A stretch of 64,000 nucleotides of DNA from Peribacillus frigoritolerans (GCA_030562215.1 JAUPFL010000001.1:3150501-3214500); one strand, 5' to 3'; shown: positions 10,539 through 20,743, counted from the stretch's first letter. Translations and numbers: made by a program. Notes: generated by a model not told the origin, from the letters alone.

Positions 10539-11731
10539 ATGAACATCGAGATTAATCAAACGATCACTATTTTTTAGCGATACTGCTTTTAGCACTAGGC
10601 GGTATTATCGTTAAGAATGTCAAATTATTTAGACACTTTTGTATCCCTGCACCTGTTGTCGGAGGTTTACTTTTTGCAATCGTAGCTACAAGTCTTAAAA
10701 CCTTTTTAAATATAACCATTTCATTGGATACGGCACTCCAGGGGTTATTCATGTTAACGTTTTTTACATCTGTTGGATTGGGTGCCAGTTTTCAATTAGT
10801 AAAAGTCGGCGGTAAATTATTATTAATATATTGGTTGTTATGTGGGTTTCTGGCATTTGCTCAAAATTTAATCGGAATTTCTTTAGCACCGGTTTTTGGG
10901 ATTGATCCATTGATTGGTATGATGGCAGGAGCAATTTCCATGGAAGGTGGCATAGGTGCAGCTACAGCATTTGGTGGTACGATTGAATCGCTGGGAATTC
11001 AATCTGCCCAAGCAATTGGAATAGCAGCAGCTACATTAGGATTAGTATTTGGTGGATTAGTTGGAGGTCCAACTGTAAAGTATCTAATTAATAAACATAA
11101 ATTAACACCAAGTAAAAAGGATATTGAAATTCAAGAAAAGAAAGAAATGGAAGACAAAATAGAATTGAATGTAGCTTCATTTATGAAACAAGTATTAATT
11201 CTGACATTTTGTATGGCTTTAGGTTCATATCTAGGAGAGTTATTTTCGGCGAAGACAGGTTATGTTTTACCGAATTATGTTGGAGCAATGATAGTGGCTG
11301 TAATAGTTAGGAATATTTTAGATAAAATAAATGGAAAAATTATCGAAATGCCTAGTATTAATTTTATTGGAGATATCACTTTAGGTATTTTCTTATCGAT
11401 GGCATTAATGAGTATAAAATTATGGGAAGTTGCCGACCTTGCTTTACCAATTATTTTAATTGTGGTGATACAAGTAATTTTCATTATACTTTTAAGCATA
11501 TTCATCATGTTTCGCTTTCTTGGCAAAAACTACGATGCGGCAGTTATGGTTGGAGGGTTCATCGGACATGGTATAGGGGCTACACCAAATGCTATGGCAA
11601 ATATGTCAACAATTACTGCGAAATATGGGCCTTCAAGTAAAGCATATTTAATCGTTCCGATAGTCGGTGCATTTCTTATAGATGTTTTTGCCATGCCAAT
11701 CATCATCATTAGTATTAATCTATTTAAATGA
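10539..11731 (+). CDS. gltS: sodium/glutamate symporter GltS, frameshifted at the 5' end
   Basis: ATG 10539 lies 5 bp after hutG. A T-run deletion near 10572 breaks the frame after ITIF. One added T gives FLAILLLALGGIIVKN and then FCIPAPVVGGLLFA, a GltS hallmark. The rest is intact with IDPLIGMMAGAISMEGG and FIGHGIGATPNAMANM. About ten membrane segments, roughly 397 residues, usual for the family. It imports glutamate with Na+. Co-transcription with hutG from the sigma-54 promoter suggests glutamate, or a related acidic amino acid, is the signal or product of this unit. Confidence 0.85.
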
Positions 11732-12126
11732 TAATTTGTTCTTAATTAATAGTTTATCGGGATTATTAAGGCATGGAAAAAGTGGGTTTACTGCAAAGCC
11801 CGCCTTGGTCAAAAAATGGATTGGATATAGTGTTACCTAATGTTTTTGGAAATACCAAAACATTCGGTATTGATTTTTTTATTCCGAAATAGCCCCTGTG
11901 AGCAGGTAATTCAAAATGGTTTCTCTGTATGATAATTAATGCACCGGAATCCTATCAATTTCAAGTAGGCATCATCTACCATGTGTGTAGCCTGATATAG
12001 TAAGAATGATGCCGCGATGATCAGAGATAAGTAGAATAAGCTCTGTTATGCCTCTCTGATAATAGTATCCATCCGGCCGAAATTGATTTGTAAAGAAAAA
12101 ATTTAATAATTAAAGGAGGGGAATCG
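11732..12126. other. intergenic region gltS-hutD
   Basis: It holds the terminator at 11851-11880. The rest, 11881-12110, shows no coding frame or recognised RNA. Confidence 0.5.
11851..11880 (+). terminator. intrinsic terminator after gltS
   Basis: AATACC / GGTATT stem with a 9-base loop, then GATTTTTTT. An alternative AATGTTTTTGG/CCAAAACATT pairing overlaps it. Confidence 0.65.
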
Positions 12127-12741
12127 TTGTCATATTCACTAAAAATAATAAGGAAAAGTGAACAAATAACGAGTCTTTGGTCTGGTGGTAAAACAACTCA
12201 ACTAGCCATTTATCCTGAAGAAGCTGATTACTCGAAGCGTGATTTCAAATGGCGGATAAGTACAGCAGATGTCGAGGTGGACGAATCCTTATTTACTCAT
12301 CTTCCAGGCATTCAGAGAATAATCATGATCCTTGATGGTGAAATGTCGCTGCAATATCAGGGGAAAAACGGTGTACATTTAAAGCCATTTGAAAAGGATC
12401 GGTTTGATGGAGGCTGGACAACCCGCAGTATTGGAAGGGTCACTGACTTTAATTTGATGTTAGCGGAAGGATGCGAAGGAGACATTAGCACGATTAATGT
12501 GAATGATGGAACCCATGCTGAAGTGTTGGATAATGGGGAAGCTTCGAAAAGGACCGACGCCTACTATTGTTTCAAAGGAAAGAGTACAATGAGTATCGAT
12601 GATCAAGAGACTATTGTTTTAGAGCAAGGTGACTTGGTAATCTTAAACATAGATCATTTCTGCAACCATTTAAATATAAAGTTATCAAATCACGATGACG
12701 ACTCCACGGCAACAATTATTAAGGTAAGTATTTTTTATTGA
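12127..12741 (+). CDS. hutD: HutD/Ves family protein
   Basis: Intact, 204 codons. TTG start at 12127 with AAAGGAGG eight bases upstream. The double cupin-like HutD family is recognised by FKWRISTADVEVDES, the FTHLPGIQRIIMILDGEM block, FDGGWTTRSIGRVTDFNLML and an aromatic-rich C-terminal half. HutD accompanies histidine-utilisation operons in many bacteria; its biochemical role is not settled, and proposals include limiting flux or binding formimidoylglutamate. Its presence supports the HutG call upstream, although it has its own ribosome site and is separated by a terminator. Confidence 0.75.
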   Translation: MSYSLKIIRKSEQITSLWSGGKTTQLAIYPEEADYSKRDFKWRISTADVEVDESLFTHLPGIQRIIMILDGEMSLQYQGKNGVHLKPFEKDRFDGGWTTRSIGRVTDFNLMLAEGCEGDISTINVNDGTHAEVLDNGEASKRTDAYYCFKGKSTMSIDDQETIVLEQGDLVILNIDHFCNHLNIKLSNHDDDSTATIIKVSIFY

Positions 12742-13000
12742 TAGAGAAATTCTGGGTTGTCAAAGCATCCTTCTCATATATAAATTGATTGCACCCCAAA
12801 GATGAGATTTGCCGTCATCACGTACACTGCCCAATGGTTGACAAAAGGTTCTGCCGATCACGTACCTTTTTTAGAGTAATAATGCATCTAAGATTATATT
12901 TGTAGAAAGAGTTTACTTAATGATATTTTTTAATAATTAATCAGAGCTGACCTAGTCGACTAAGTTTGTATCAAAAGGGGTTCCATCTGGAGTTTTAAAC

Positions 13001-13078
13001 AAAGTTGATTGGAGCGGGTAATCGAGACTCCTGTGGACCGCCCGCGGAAAGCGAGTGCCTGAAATGGAAATTAACGTT
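13001..13078 (+). repeat. dispersed GC-rich repeat, short copy A
   Basis: It shares GTTGAxTGGA, CGAGACTCCTG, GGACCGCCCGCGGAAAGCG and AGTGCC blocks with copies at 50990-51135 (reverse) and 59090-59215, but lacks their middle part (the CGAGTC...GGAGACCCC arm). It is followed at 13131 by TTGTCTACAG, as are the others in their orientation. Confidence 0.75.
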
Positions 13079-13144
13079 CATATTTTACACACCATCAAAA
13101 AAATGTAGGCTATCTTAATTAATATCGAGTTTGTCTACAGCCTG

Positions 13145-13168
13145 AGCCGTCCTTAGACGGCTTTTTTC
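13145..13168 (+). terminator. intrinsic terminator linked to repeat A
   Basis: AGCCGTC-CTTA-GACGGCT stem then TTTTT. It is preceded by GTCTACAGCCTG, the same linker that follows repeat C. Confidence 0.8.
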
Positions 13169-13441
13169 TTTTGAAATAAATGGACAGATTAGTTGGTGTT
13201 AAAATAATTCAGTCACTTCAGGAGATAAAGTGTCTATTTTATGATTAAATTATTTTGATATATCCAAGCCCTTAATTATTTGTGAATATTTGGTATGTAA
13301 AATCAAATTAAAACACTTACATTTCCTTTTATCTGCGCATAATTACCTGAAAATATAAAATTATCTTTAAATTCAAATAATTAAGTGTTATTATTTTATA
13401 AGAATATTCAAACTATTAAACTGGAAGGTGAGGGAACTCAT

Positions 13442-14627
13442 ATGTCACAGATGTTGGCTTTAGTTATTGTAATTCTGATTTTATTTGTAGGAGACATAGT
13501 GGCGGTTCGAACAAAAGCATGGGTACCTTCCGTTTTCATTTCAGCAATCCTGTTTCTATGGTTATTGGACATTCTTCCCGCAAGACATCGTTTCAATAGC
13601 AGGTGTTCCACCGGTAGTGGCAACCATGATGATGTACCTATTGATCACGAATATGGGAACATTGCTTTCAATAAGGGAATTGGTAAATCAATGGAAAACG
13701 ATTGTAATCTCCTTATCTGGTATTTTTGGTATTGTTGCACTATTATTCGGAATTGGCATATTTATATTTGATCTGCAAACTGTCCTTGTAGCGATTCCGC
13801 CTTTAGTGGGCGGGATGGTATCCTCAATAATCATGTCGGAAGGGGCGGCAGACGCAGGACTTACAAGTTTGTCCGTTTTTGCCATTGTTATTTATGTAAT
13901 GCAAGGCTTTGCTGGATATCCTTTAACTTCAATTGTCTTGAAGAAAGAAGGGAAGAAGCTTTTGGGGCAATATCGCAATGGGCAATTAACGGTAAAAAAG
14001 AGTGATACTGCAGGCGCTGCAGAAGGCATGACTGAACTTAAGCTGTTTAAAAAACTTCCTGAAAAATATAATACGGAATATTTTAAATTTTTCAGACTTG
14101 CTGTTGTTGCTTTTCTCGCTTACCTTGTTTCGACTGGATTAGCCCCAATTATATCCATAAATGCATTTGTTCTTTGCTTACTATTCGGGGTTGTCGGAAA
14201 AAGTATCGGTTTCTTGGAAAGACAGACTCTGCAAAAAGCAAATGGATTTGGATTTGCCATCATGGCCCTTATGCTTTTCGTCTTTGATGGATTAAAAAAT
14301 GCAACACCAAGTATGATGATGGAGATTCTTTACCCACTTGTTGTTTGCATTTTCTTAGCTGTGATTGGCATGTATATATTCTCATTCATTGCAGGGAAAT
14401 TGTTAAAAGTCAGCAAAGAAATGGCCTTTGCTGTATCTTTAACAGCATTATACGGATTTCCAGCCGATTACATTATTACCAATGAAGTCGTCAATTCATT
14501 AACAAAAAACGAAAATGAAAAAGAAGCATTGCTAAGTCATATGCTGCCGCCAATGCTTGTTGGTGGATTTATATCGGTTACAATCGTATCGGTTATTTTG
14601 GCAGGAATATTCGTACAATTCTTGTAA
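13442..14627 (+). CDS. uncharacterised multispanning membrane transporter, frameshifted near the 5' end
   Basis: ATG 13442 follows GGTGAGGG. The protein is highly hydrophobic with about ten predicted helices. The frame breaks near 13568; one added base joins WLLDIL to FFPQDIVSIAGVPPVVA and continues to 14627, about 395 residues. Features include PPLVGGMVSSIIMSEGAADA and a cytoplasmic charged loop (KKEGKKLLGQYRNGQLTVKK). I do not recognise the family with certainty; the topology recalls GltS-like carriers. It lies 18 bp before two M20 hydrolases and probably imports their substrate (an N-carbamoyl or N-acyl amino acid, or a ureide). Function inferred from context only. Confidence 0.65.
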
Positions 14628-14645
14628 AAATAGGAGGGATTCTAA

Positions 14646-15880
14646 GTGAGTCTTATCGAACGTATAGAAAAGCAAATAAATGATTTGAGCGAATTTACAT
14701 CAACACCCGGAAAAGGGACTACCCGGCTTACTTATAGCAAGGAAGACTTACTTACACGCAATTATATTAAAAATAAAATGATGGAATACGGTCTAACAGT
14801 ACAGGAAGATGGGTTTGGAAATATTTTTGGAAAGCTTGAGGGTACTTTAAAAGATGCACCAAGCGTTATGGTCGGTTCACATTTTGATTCCGTACCAAAT
14901 GGCGGTGCGTATGACGGACCAGCTGGTGTAATTGTCGCTCTTGAAGTGGCTGCCTTATTTGCAGAAAATCAATTAACACCTAAATATCCATTGGAAATCA
15001 TTGCCTTAATTGAAGAAGAGGGTGCTCGTTTTGGCGGAGGACTAATGGGGTCGAGAGGAATAGTGGGAACGCTTAGTGAGGAAAGTTTTAAAAACTTAAG
15101 GGATGAAGAAGGTATCACAACGATTGAAGCGATGTCAAAAATTGGACTGGATCCAACTCTTCCGAAAAGGAGAAATCCCAATAACATTAAAGCATTTCTC
15201 GAATTGCATATAGAACAAGGACCTATCCTTGAAGAGAAGAATATCCCCATAGGTGTCGTTGAAGCTATTGTTGGTTTAACTCAATTTGAAGTAACTATTG
15301 AAGGTAAGGCCGGACATGCAGGTACAACCCCGATGGATCGCCGTACGGATGCACTGGTTGCTGCCGCTCAAATTATTTCTCAATTACCGGGCTTTGCAAT
15401 TGAGGAAGGAGAAGGAACGGTTATCACGACAGGACGACTGAATGTTTTACCAAATGGAGCCAACGTCATCCCAAATAAGGTCGTATTTTCGGTAGATATT
15501 CGATCAAGCAAGGAAAAAATATTAACAATGTCATCAAGCGGATGAAGGAATTGATCGAATCCTATCATGGACAGGGGATCCATTCAACTGCGGAACAGCT
15601 GTTATATATGCCGCCAAAGGTATTGAGCAATGAAATTAAAGCTTTGTTAAAAGATAAAAGTTCTTATTTGGAAATTCCATACTGCTCCATTAATAGTGGT
15701 GCAGGTCATGATGCAATGGTTTTTTCCGATGTTACTGATGTTGGCATGCTCTTTGTTCCAAGTAAAGCAGGACTAAGTCATTGTCCGGAGGAATGGTCTG
15801 ATGCACGTCATTTAGCAAATGGAGTGCAAATCTTTTACGAAGTGGCTAAAAGTTTAACGGAGGTAGAAAAAAATGATTAA
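14646..15880 (+). CDS. M20-family hydantoinase/carbamoylase (N-carbamoyl-L-amino-acid or allantoate amidohydrolase type), frameshifted
   Basis: GTG 14646 with AGGAGGG upstream. Hydantoinase/carbamoylase metal motifs are clear: VGSHFDSVPNGGAYDGPAGV, IALIEEEGARFGGG, LELHIEQGPILE and late NSGAGHDAM. The frame breaks near 15528 (ttaacaatgtc); one added A restores ILTNVIKRMKELIESYHG. Full length is about 412 residues, as expected. The family removes carbamoyl groups from N-carbamoyl amino acids or splits allantoate. It overlaps the next gene by 8 bp, implying coupled translation. Substrate choice between carbamoyl amino acid and ureide cannot be read here. Confidence 0.8.
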
Positions 15881-17048
15881 TCAAACGATAAAAGAAGCGA
15901 TTCATAATTATAGTGATGAATTAACAGAAATACGCAGAAAACTTCATAGCGAACCTGAGTTATCATGGGAAGAAGAAAAGACAACTGGCTTTATTTGTGA
16001 ATACCTTGAGAAATTAGGGATCTCTTATCGAAAAGCGGAACCTACAGGTGTCATTGCAGAAATTAAAGGCGGTAAACCTGGAAAGACCGTAGCATTAAGA
16101 GCAGATATGGACGCCCTTTCTGTTGAAGAATTAAATAAAGACTTGCCGTATGCTTCAAAAGAGGAAGGAAAAATGCATGCATGTGGTCATGATGCACACA
16201 CATCCATGCTATTAATTGCAGCGAAGGCACTAAACGAAATAAAAGAAGAATTACCTGGGAATGTGCGCTTAATATTTCAACCAGCCGAAGAAGTAGCAAC
16301 AGGTGCAAAGGAAATGGTTAAACAAGGGGCCGTTGAAGGGGTTGATAATGTTTTTGGCATACATATATGGTCGCAAATGCCAACAAACAAGGTCGCTTGC
16401 ACTCAAGGACCTTCATTCGCTTCAGCAGATATCTTTACAGTAACATTTAAAGGAAGAGGGGGACATGCTGCAATGCCGCAGGACTGTATCGATGCAACTA
16501 TTGTCGCCTCTTCATTCGTCATGAATGTACAGTCCGTCGTATCAAGAACGGTCGACCCCCAAAATCCCGCTGTTTTGACAGTAGGAAAAATGGTCGTTGG
16601 CACACGATTTAATGTCATTGCAGAAAATGCCGTCATTGAAGGGACTGTCCGTTGTTTTGATCCTAAAACACGTGACCATATTGAAGAACAGCTCCAGATT
16701 TATGCTGAAAATGTTGCTAACATTTACGGTGCGACCGCAAAGGTTGATTACTACCGTGGCACGCAAGCTGTCATTAATGATGAATATAGTGCCAAACTAG
16801 TGCAAAAGGTGGCCACACAAGCGTTTGGCGAAGACGCAATATACAATGAAAAGCCAACAATGGGTGGAGAAGATTTTAGCTTCTATTTAGATGAAGTACC
16901 CGGAAGCTTCGCTTTAGTTGGATCTGGAAACCCTGAAAAGGATACGGAATGGGCCCATCATCACGGGAAATTCAACATCGACGAAGATGCGCTTTCTACC
17001 GGTGCAGAACTTTATGCTCAATATGCATGGGCGTATTTGAACGAATGA
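15873..17048 (+). CDS. M20D amidohydrolase (N-acyl-L-amino-acid amidohydrolase / carboxypeptidase type)
   Basis: Intact, 391 codons. The ATG overlaps the end of the preceding gene. Metal-binding motifs: ALRADMDALSVEE, HACGHDAHTSM, FQPAEEVATG, GRGGHAAMPQ in the lid domain, and TMGGEDFSFYLDEVPG. This is a complete M20D enzyme, in contrast to its paralogue at 763. It probably acts in series with the carbamoylase on the product delivered by the transporter. The exact acyl group is unknown. Confidence 0.85.
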   Translation: MINQTIKEAIHNYSDELTEIRRKLHSEPELSWEEEKTTGFICEYLEKLGISYRKAEPTGVIAEIKGGKPGKTVALRADMDALSVEELNKDLPYASKEEGKMHACGHDAHTSMLLIAAKALNEIKEELPGNVRLIFQPAEEVATGAKEMVKQGAVEGVDNVFGIHIWSQMPTNKVACTQGPSFASADIFTVTFKGRGGHAAMPQDCIDATIVASSFVMNVQSVVSRTVDPQNPAVLTVGKMVVGTRFNVIAENAVIEGTVRCFDPKTRDHIEEQLQIYAENVANIYGATAKVDYYRGTQAVINDEYSAKLVQKVATQAFGEDAIYNEKPTMGGEDFSFYLDEVPGSFALVGSGNPEKDTEWAHHHGKFNIDEDALSTGAELYAQYAWAYLNE

Positions 17049-17681
17049 CGGACTGGATAAAAGGGGGATACGGTAATTACTAAAAGGGTTTGAACACCAG
17101 AAGGCCGCCAATTGGCGGCCTTCTGGTGTAAAGGGTTACATTCACCTGTGCATCATATTAAGTGAAAATCTGTTTCGTATTGTAGGTAATATTATAAGCA
17201 TTATGCAGGAATTAAAATTCATTTTTAAATTTCGGGGTATCATCTTGTTCTTTCTACGACGGTATATAATTTCTATTTTTGGGTGTTAAAAGTAATGATA
17301 TCGTCTTTTTCCTTTTCAGTTAGAGATAAAGTGCATTTGAAAAATAAGAATTATCCCACTGTCGGTATGATTTTCTGGTTACTAAAAAGGCTTCATTGTT
17401 AAACCATAAAATATAATAGTTGATTAATAATGGTCAATGAAACTATGTTATTTAACCTGACATACTAATTGCTTTTTTTCCATTACCAATTATATTTATA
17501 AAAATACCTTCTATTAAGTCTGTCTAAATCTCAGAAAAGAGTTTTTAATTGAAGTGATTAGTTATAAAGGAAAAATGAATGGAGAAATAAATGTGAGGCA
17601 ATGGCAATGGTCCAGAAAGGTGAAAAATTTATACTAGTCCTCTTTTGGTTAAAGGAATTTATAAACAAAGGTGGGTATGGG
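17049..17681. other. intergenic region with perfect palindrome
   Basis: Apart from the palindrome at 17094-17129 the stretch is AT-rich and shows no credible ORF or RNA gene. Confidence 0.5.
17094..17129. terminator. 36-bp perfect loopless palindrome, likely terminator
   Basis: ACACCAGAAGGCCGCCAA followed directly by its exact reverse complement. It lies 46 bp after the M20D stop, so a bidirectional terminator is likely, but no T run follows on either side. Confidence 0.6.
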
Positions 17682-17840
17682 ATGGGCTTGTTAGGTAGAG
17701 TGGTTTTTTTAAAAAGATTACGAGATGAACTGTTGGAAAAAAGAAAACAAGGAGCCACTAACCTTCAAATTGATGAAATTGACAAGCAAATACGGAAGAT
17801 TAATATAGAGATACAGAATATGAGGAAGATGATGGAGTAA
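17682..17840 (+). CDS. small basic coiled-coil protein, unknown function
   Basis: 52 codons from ATG 17682 with AAAGGTGGG six bases upstream. The sequence has a hydrophobic start (GLLGRVVFL) then charged heptad-like residues (KRLRDELLEKRKQG, IDEIDKQIRKINIEIQNM). A longer start at 17601 would add 27 residues without a good ribosome site. No family recognised. Isolated between AT-rich spacers. Confidence 0.4.
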   Translation: MGLLGRVVFLKRLRDELLEKRKQGATNLQIDEIDKQIRKINIEIQNMRKMME

Positions 17841-18360
17841 ATATTTTCTTGTTTCAAGAAAACTGACTTGAACGATTAGTTTATTTTGTTTGTTACCATC
17901 GGAATTTTTTTAATGGGGCGGCCCTACAATAAAGTATGGACGTTTTTTCTTATTGAACATTACGTGCGGTAGCACTACAGACTGTACAGAAAGGAATGAA
18001 CCGCTACCTTACATGTCGTGTCGTGTCGCTTCGGTATTAAATGATGCGATAACGACTACTTGTATGACTCATGTTTTCGCCTACATTCCGCAGGTTCCTG
18101 TACCATTTACAGCTACTGCCGTCATTTCAAACGAGCCGAAAGCCGTGAGAAGGCATTAGTAGAGTATTTTTACACAAAACCATTTAAGATAAAAACCAAC
18201 TTCATGACTTAATCTAAGGGTTTTTCTTCAATTAGGGAGTTGCATGGGCAGCTCTTTTCTTAAGGTGCTAAAGAGGCAGTTTAGTTCGGGTCATGGATGG
18301 TGATACAGTTAAGTGGTTTGATCATATAATTAAAATCATTTAATTCGAAGGGGGATTAAA
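17841..18360. other. intergenic region before the amidohydrolase
   Basis: An unusually GC-rich island at 17955-18160 has an open frame on + with no ribosome site, no start context and no family resemblance, and I did not call it. A promoter for the gene at 18361 was not clear. Confidence 0.4.
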
Positions 18361-19212
18361 ATGATTATTGATTGCCATTTTCATGTGGATGAAACAATGT
18401 TGACTCTAGAAAAAATGATAGAGGGTATGGATAAAAATGATGTAACCAAAACAGCGCTAATTGCCCCCATGAACGGAACAATGTTTGAATTGGATAGCAT
18501 TTTTCAACAAGGTTTACAACACTTATTCCGTTTTCTAATACTAAATGTACCTCAAATTGGGCTCGGAATTTATGATGGTCTATGGCTATTTGAAACTTTA
18601 TGGAAATTCATACAAGATTTTCACCAAGCCGGACAATGATATTGTTGCTACTGCAATTGATCGATTTCCAGACCGGTTACTAGGCTGGGTAGCAGTTAAC
18701 CCGATGATTCATGTATCAGTGGAAGAGGTAGAAATATATCTTAATAAACCTGGTTTTATTGGGGTGAAAGCTCATCCATTCATGCATGAATATAGTATTA
18801 AGGCACTTGATCCAGTTGCAGCTATGTGTGAAACAAAAGGTATACCAATGATTATTCATCTATCTTCTGAACCAGACTCCTATAAATACTTACCTGAGAA
18901 TTACCCAGAACTTAAATTAATTTATGCTCACGCCGGTCTTCCTTTTGGAAAAAACTATGGAACTACGTTAAGAATCAACCAAATGTATTTGTTGATACCT
19001 CAAGTGATTATCTTAATCCATCTATTGTAAAGAAGGCAGTGGAATCTTTAGGATATCGTAAAGTTCTTTATGGTTGCGACGGACCATATGGAATGAAAAA
19101 GTTTAATGATTATGACTATTTGACAAAGAAGAGTTGGGTTGATTCACTTCAAATTCCTGATAACCAAAAGGAATACATACTTGGAAAAAACTTTTTAGCA
19201 TTGATTGATTAA
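18361..19212 (+). CDS. amidohydrolase-family (TIM-barrel) metal-dependent hydrolase, frameshifted
   Basis: ATG 18361 follows GAAGGGGGA. Amidohydrolase_2 features: N-terminal MIIDCHFHVDE (HxH metal site), LLGWVAVNPM, GVKAHPFMHEYS, IPMIIHLSSEPDS, LKLIYAHAGLPFG and, after a break, FVDTSSDYLNPSIVKKAV and VLYGCDGPYG (Asp ligand). Frames change somewhere in 18540-18620, possibly more than once, and near 18953 in an A run, where one added A restores LWNYVKNQPNVFVDT. The last part to TAA 19210-19212 ends GKNFLALID. The region around 18550-18620 could not be joined cleanly. The reaction is unknown; relatives include decarboxylases and lactonases. Confidence 0.7.
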
Positions 19213-19295
19213 TTCATATCAACAGATCAGTTAAAAGATTATTTAGCTAAGTGAAGTGAACAAATATAGGTAAGGACGTTGCCTTTTCATTGTGA

Positions 19296-19335
19296 ATGTA
19301 GAGATTAACTGAAAATTTTCAGTTAATCTCTACAT
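19296..19335. terminator. 40-bp perfect loopless palindrome between convergent genes
   Basis: ATGTAGAGATTAACTGAAAA followed by its exact reverse complement. It lies between the converging amidohydrolase and cobW genes, so a two-way terminator is the natural reading. Confidence 0.65.
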
Positions 19336-19348
19336 CGGGTTCTTTCCG

Positions 19349-20337
19349 TTAGTTCGCTATGCAATTTTTAAATTGCTGTTCTAACTCATCTTTATTTAGG
19401 TCCTTTCCAATAAAAACAAGTTCACTTAGTCTTGTTTCACTGTCTTTCCATTTCCGATCTGGTCTTCCTGAAAATAACATATGAAGTCCCTGGAATACTA
19501 TTCGTTGTTGGATTCCTTGTATATGAAGAATGCCTTTATATCGTAATAGATCTTCCCCTTTTTCTTGAACAAGGTAACTCATCCATTCATTTATCTTTTC
19601 GAAATCGAGTGGCTTCTCTTCGCGGAAGGCGATCGATGACACCTTATCATCATGATGGTGATGGTGATGATCTTCTAAGAAATGTGGGTCAATTTCAAGC
19701 TTGCGATTCACATCGAACGTATTAATTCCTAAAATATCCCTTAAATTTATATTGCAGTTTTGAGCATGCATTCTCTTAGCTGCAGGATTCATGTTGGTAA
19801 GCCTTCGCTCCAACGTATTCAGGTCGTCATCAGATACTAAATCCGTTTTATTTAGAATAATCACATCAGCGAAAGCAATTTGCTCTTGTGCCTCATCATG
19901 ACTATCCAAATGCTTTGTAACATGCATGCTATCCACTACAGTGACAATACTGTCCACTTCGAATTTATCGGATAGTAATTCATCCATAAAAAGGTCTGGG
20001 CAACAGGTGCCGGATCAGCTAAACCTGTTGTCTCAATCAAAACGCGATCGAATTTTGTCTTGCCCTGTTCACTTGAAAAGACCAGAGTTCGTAGGATACG
20101 AATTAAATCCCCTCGAACCGTACAACAGATGCAACCATTATTCATCTCCAATATTTCCTCATCAGCATCAACTACTAACTGGTTGTCTATCCCAACTTCA
20201 CCATACTCATTAACAATAACCGCGATCTTTTGATTGTGTTTTTCTGTAAGGATCCGATTTAAAAGCGTTGTTTTACCTGCACCTAAATATCCAGTCAGAA
20301 TGGTGACCGGGATTTTGTTTGTTTCGATTAAATTCAT
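19349..20337 (-). CDS. CobW/COG0523 GTPase, zinc metallochaperone (ZigA/YciC type), frameshifted
   Basis: Preferred start is the ATG at 20337 (reads MNLIETNK) with GGAGAG upstream; an ATG at 20352 is also possible. Motifs: Walker [13 protein letters not shown], the metal-binding CICC motif ([12 protein letters not shown]), [18 protein letters not shown], a histidine-rich loop of six His plus DD, and C-terminal [12 protein letters not shown] / [10 protein letters not shown]. One missing T near 19993 breaks the frame (TFLMDELL is restored). COG0523 GTPases hand zinc or other metals to client proteins. A Zur box at 20764 upstream of the two-gene unit supports a role in zinc starvation. Confidence 0.85.
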
Positions 20338-20375
20338 ATTTTTTCTCTCCATTTATTTTATTTTTGATACTCTGA

Positions 20376-20743
20376 TTACTTTTTCCTTGTCTTTTGAACC
20401 CCGGTGACAACTCCTTCTGCGCGTTCAAACCCATCTCCAAGAAATGAGTGACTTACTTTCGATGTATAATCCTCATTAGCAAGGAGTGAATCGACGAAGG
20501 GGAGGCATCCTCAGGTTTTAAATCCTTATACCATGTCCCTCTGGGATAGGCGATGACAACGCACTTATCATGGCATCTTCCATTACAACGTGTGCGAGTT
20601 GTATGAATGGTGTCGTCTACCTGTCGGTCTGAGATTTCTTTACGAATTGCTTGAGTCAGTTCCTCTGATCCGACCTCATTACAGCTGCTACCGTTACAAA
20701 GGAGAACATGATGCTTCGTATTACTTAAATTCCATGTGGCCAT
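20376..20743 (-). CDS. thioredoxin-like (2Fe-2S) ferredoxin domain protein, frameshifted C-terminus
   Basis: Starts at ATG 20743 with GGAGGG upstream. The thioredoxin-like ferredoxin pattern is visible: HHVLLCNGSSCNEVGS and CNGRCHDKCVVIAYP (Cys positions for a 2Fe-2S centre). The frame as given stops at 20453. One added A near 20470 continues as NEDYTSKVSHSFLGDGFERA and ends at 20376, total about 122 residues. It lies 38 bp before cobW on the same strand and shares the Zur box. The role is unknown; possibly a redox or metal-handling partner of the GTPase. Confidence 0.7.

Larger units (their letters stand above)
12742..13441. other. 700-bp intergenic region with two terminators and a dispersed repeat
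   Basis: It contains a hairpin with T run at 12843-12873 (AAAAGGT/ACCTTTT), repeat copy A at 13001-13078 and a second terminator at 13145-13168. The AT-rich stretch 13170-13430 before the transporter probably holds its promoter, but no clear -35/-10 pair was fixed. Confidence 0.5.

Noticed and set aside
17953..18159. 68-codon + strand ORF
   Set aside because: No ribosome site, unlikely composition and no family resemblance; only the openness of the frame supports it.
19650..19680. Run of CAT codons as a simple repeat or affinity tag
   Set aside because: It encodes the natural histidine-rich metal loop of the CobW GTPase, in frame on the minus strand.
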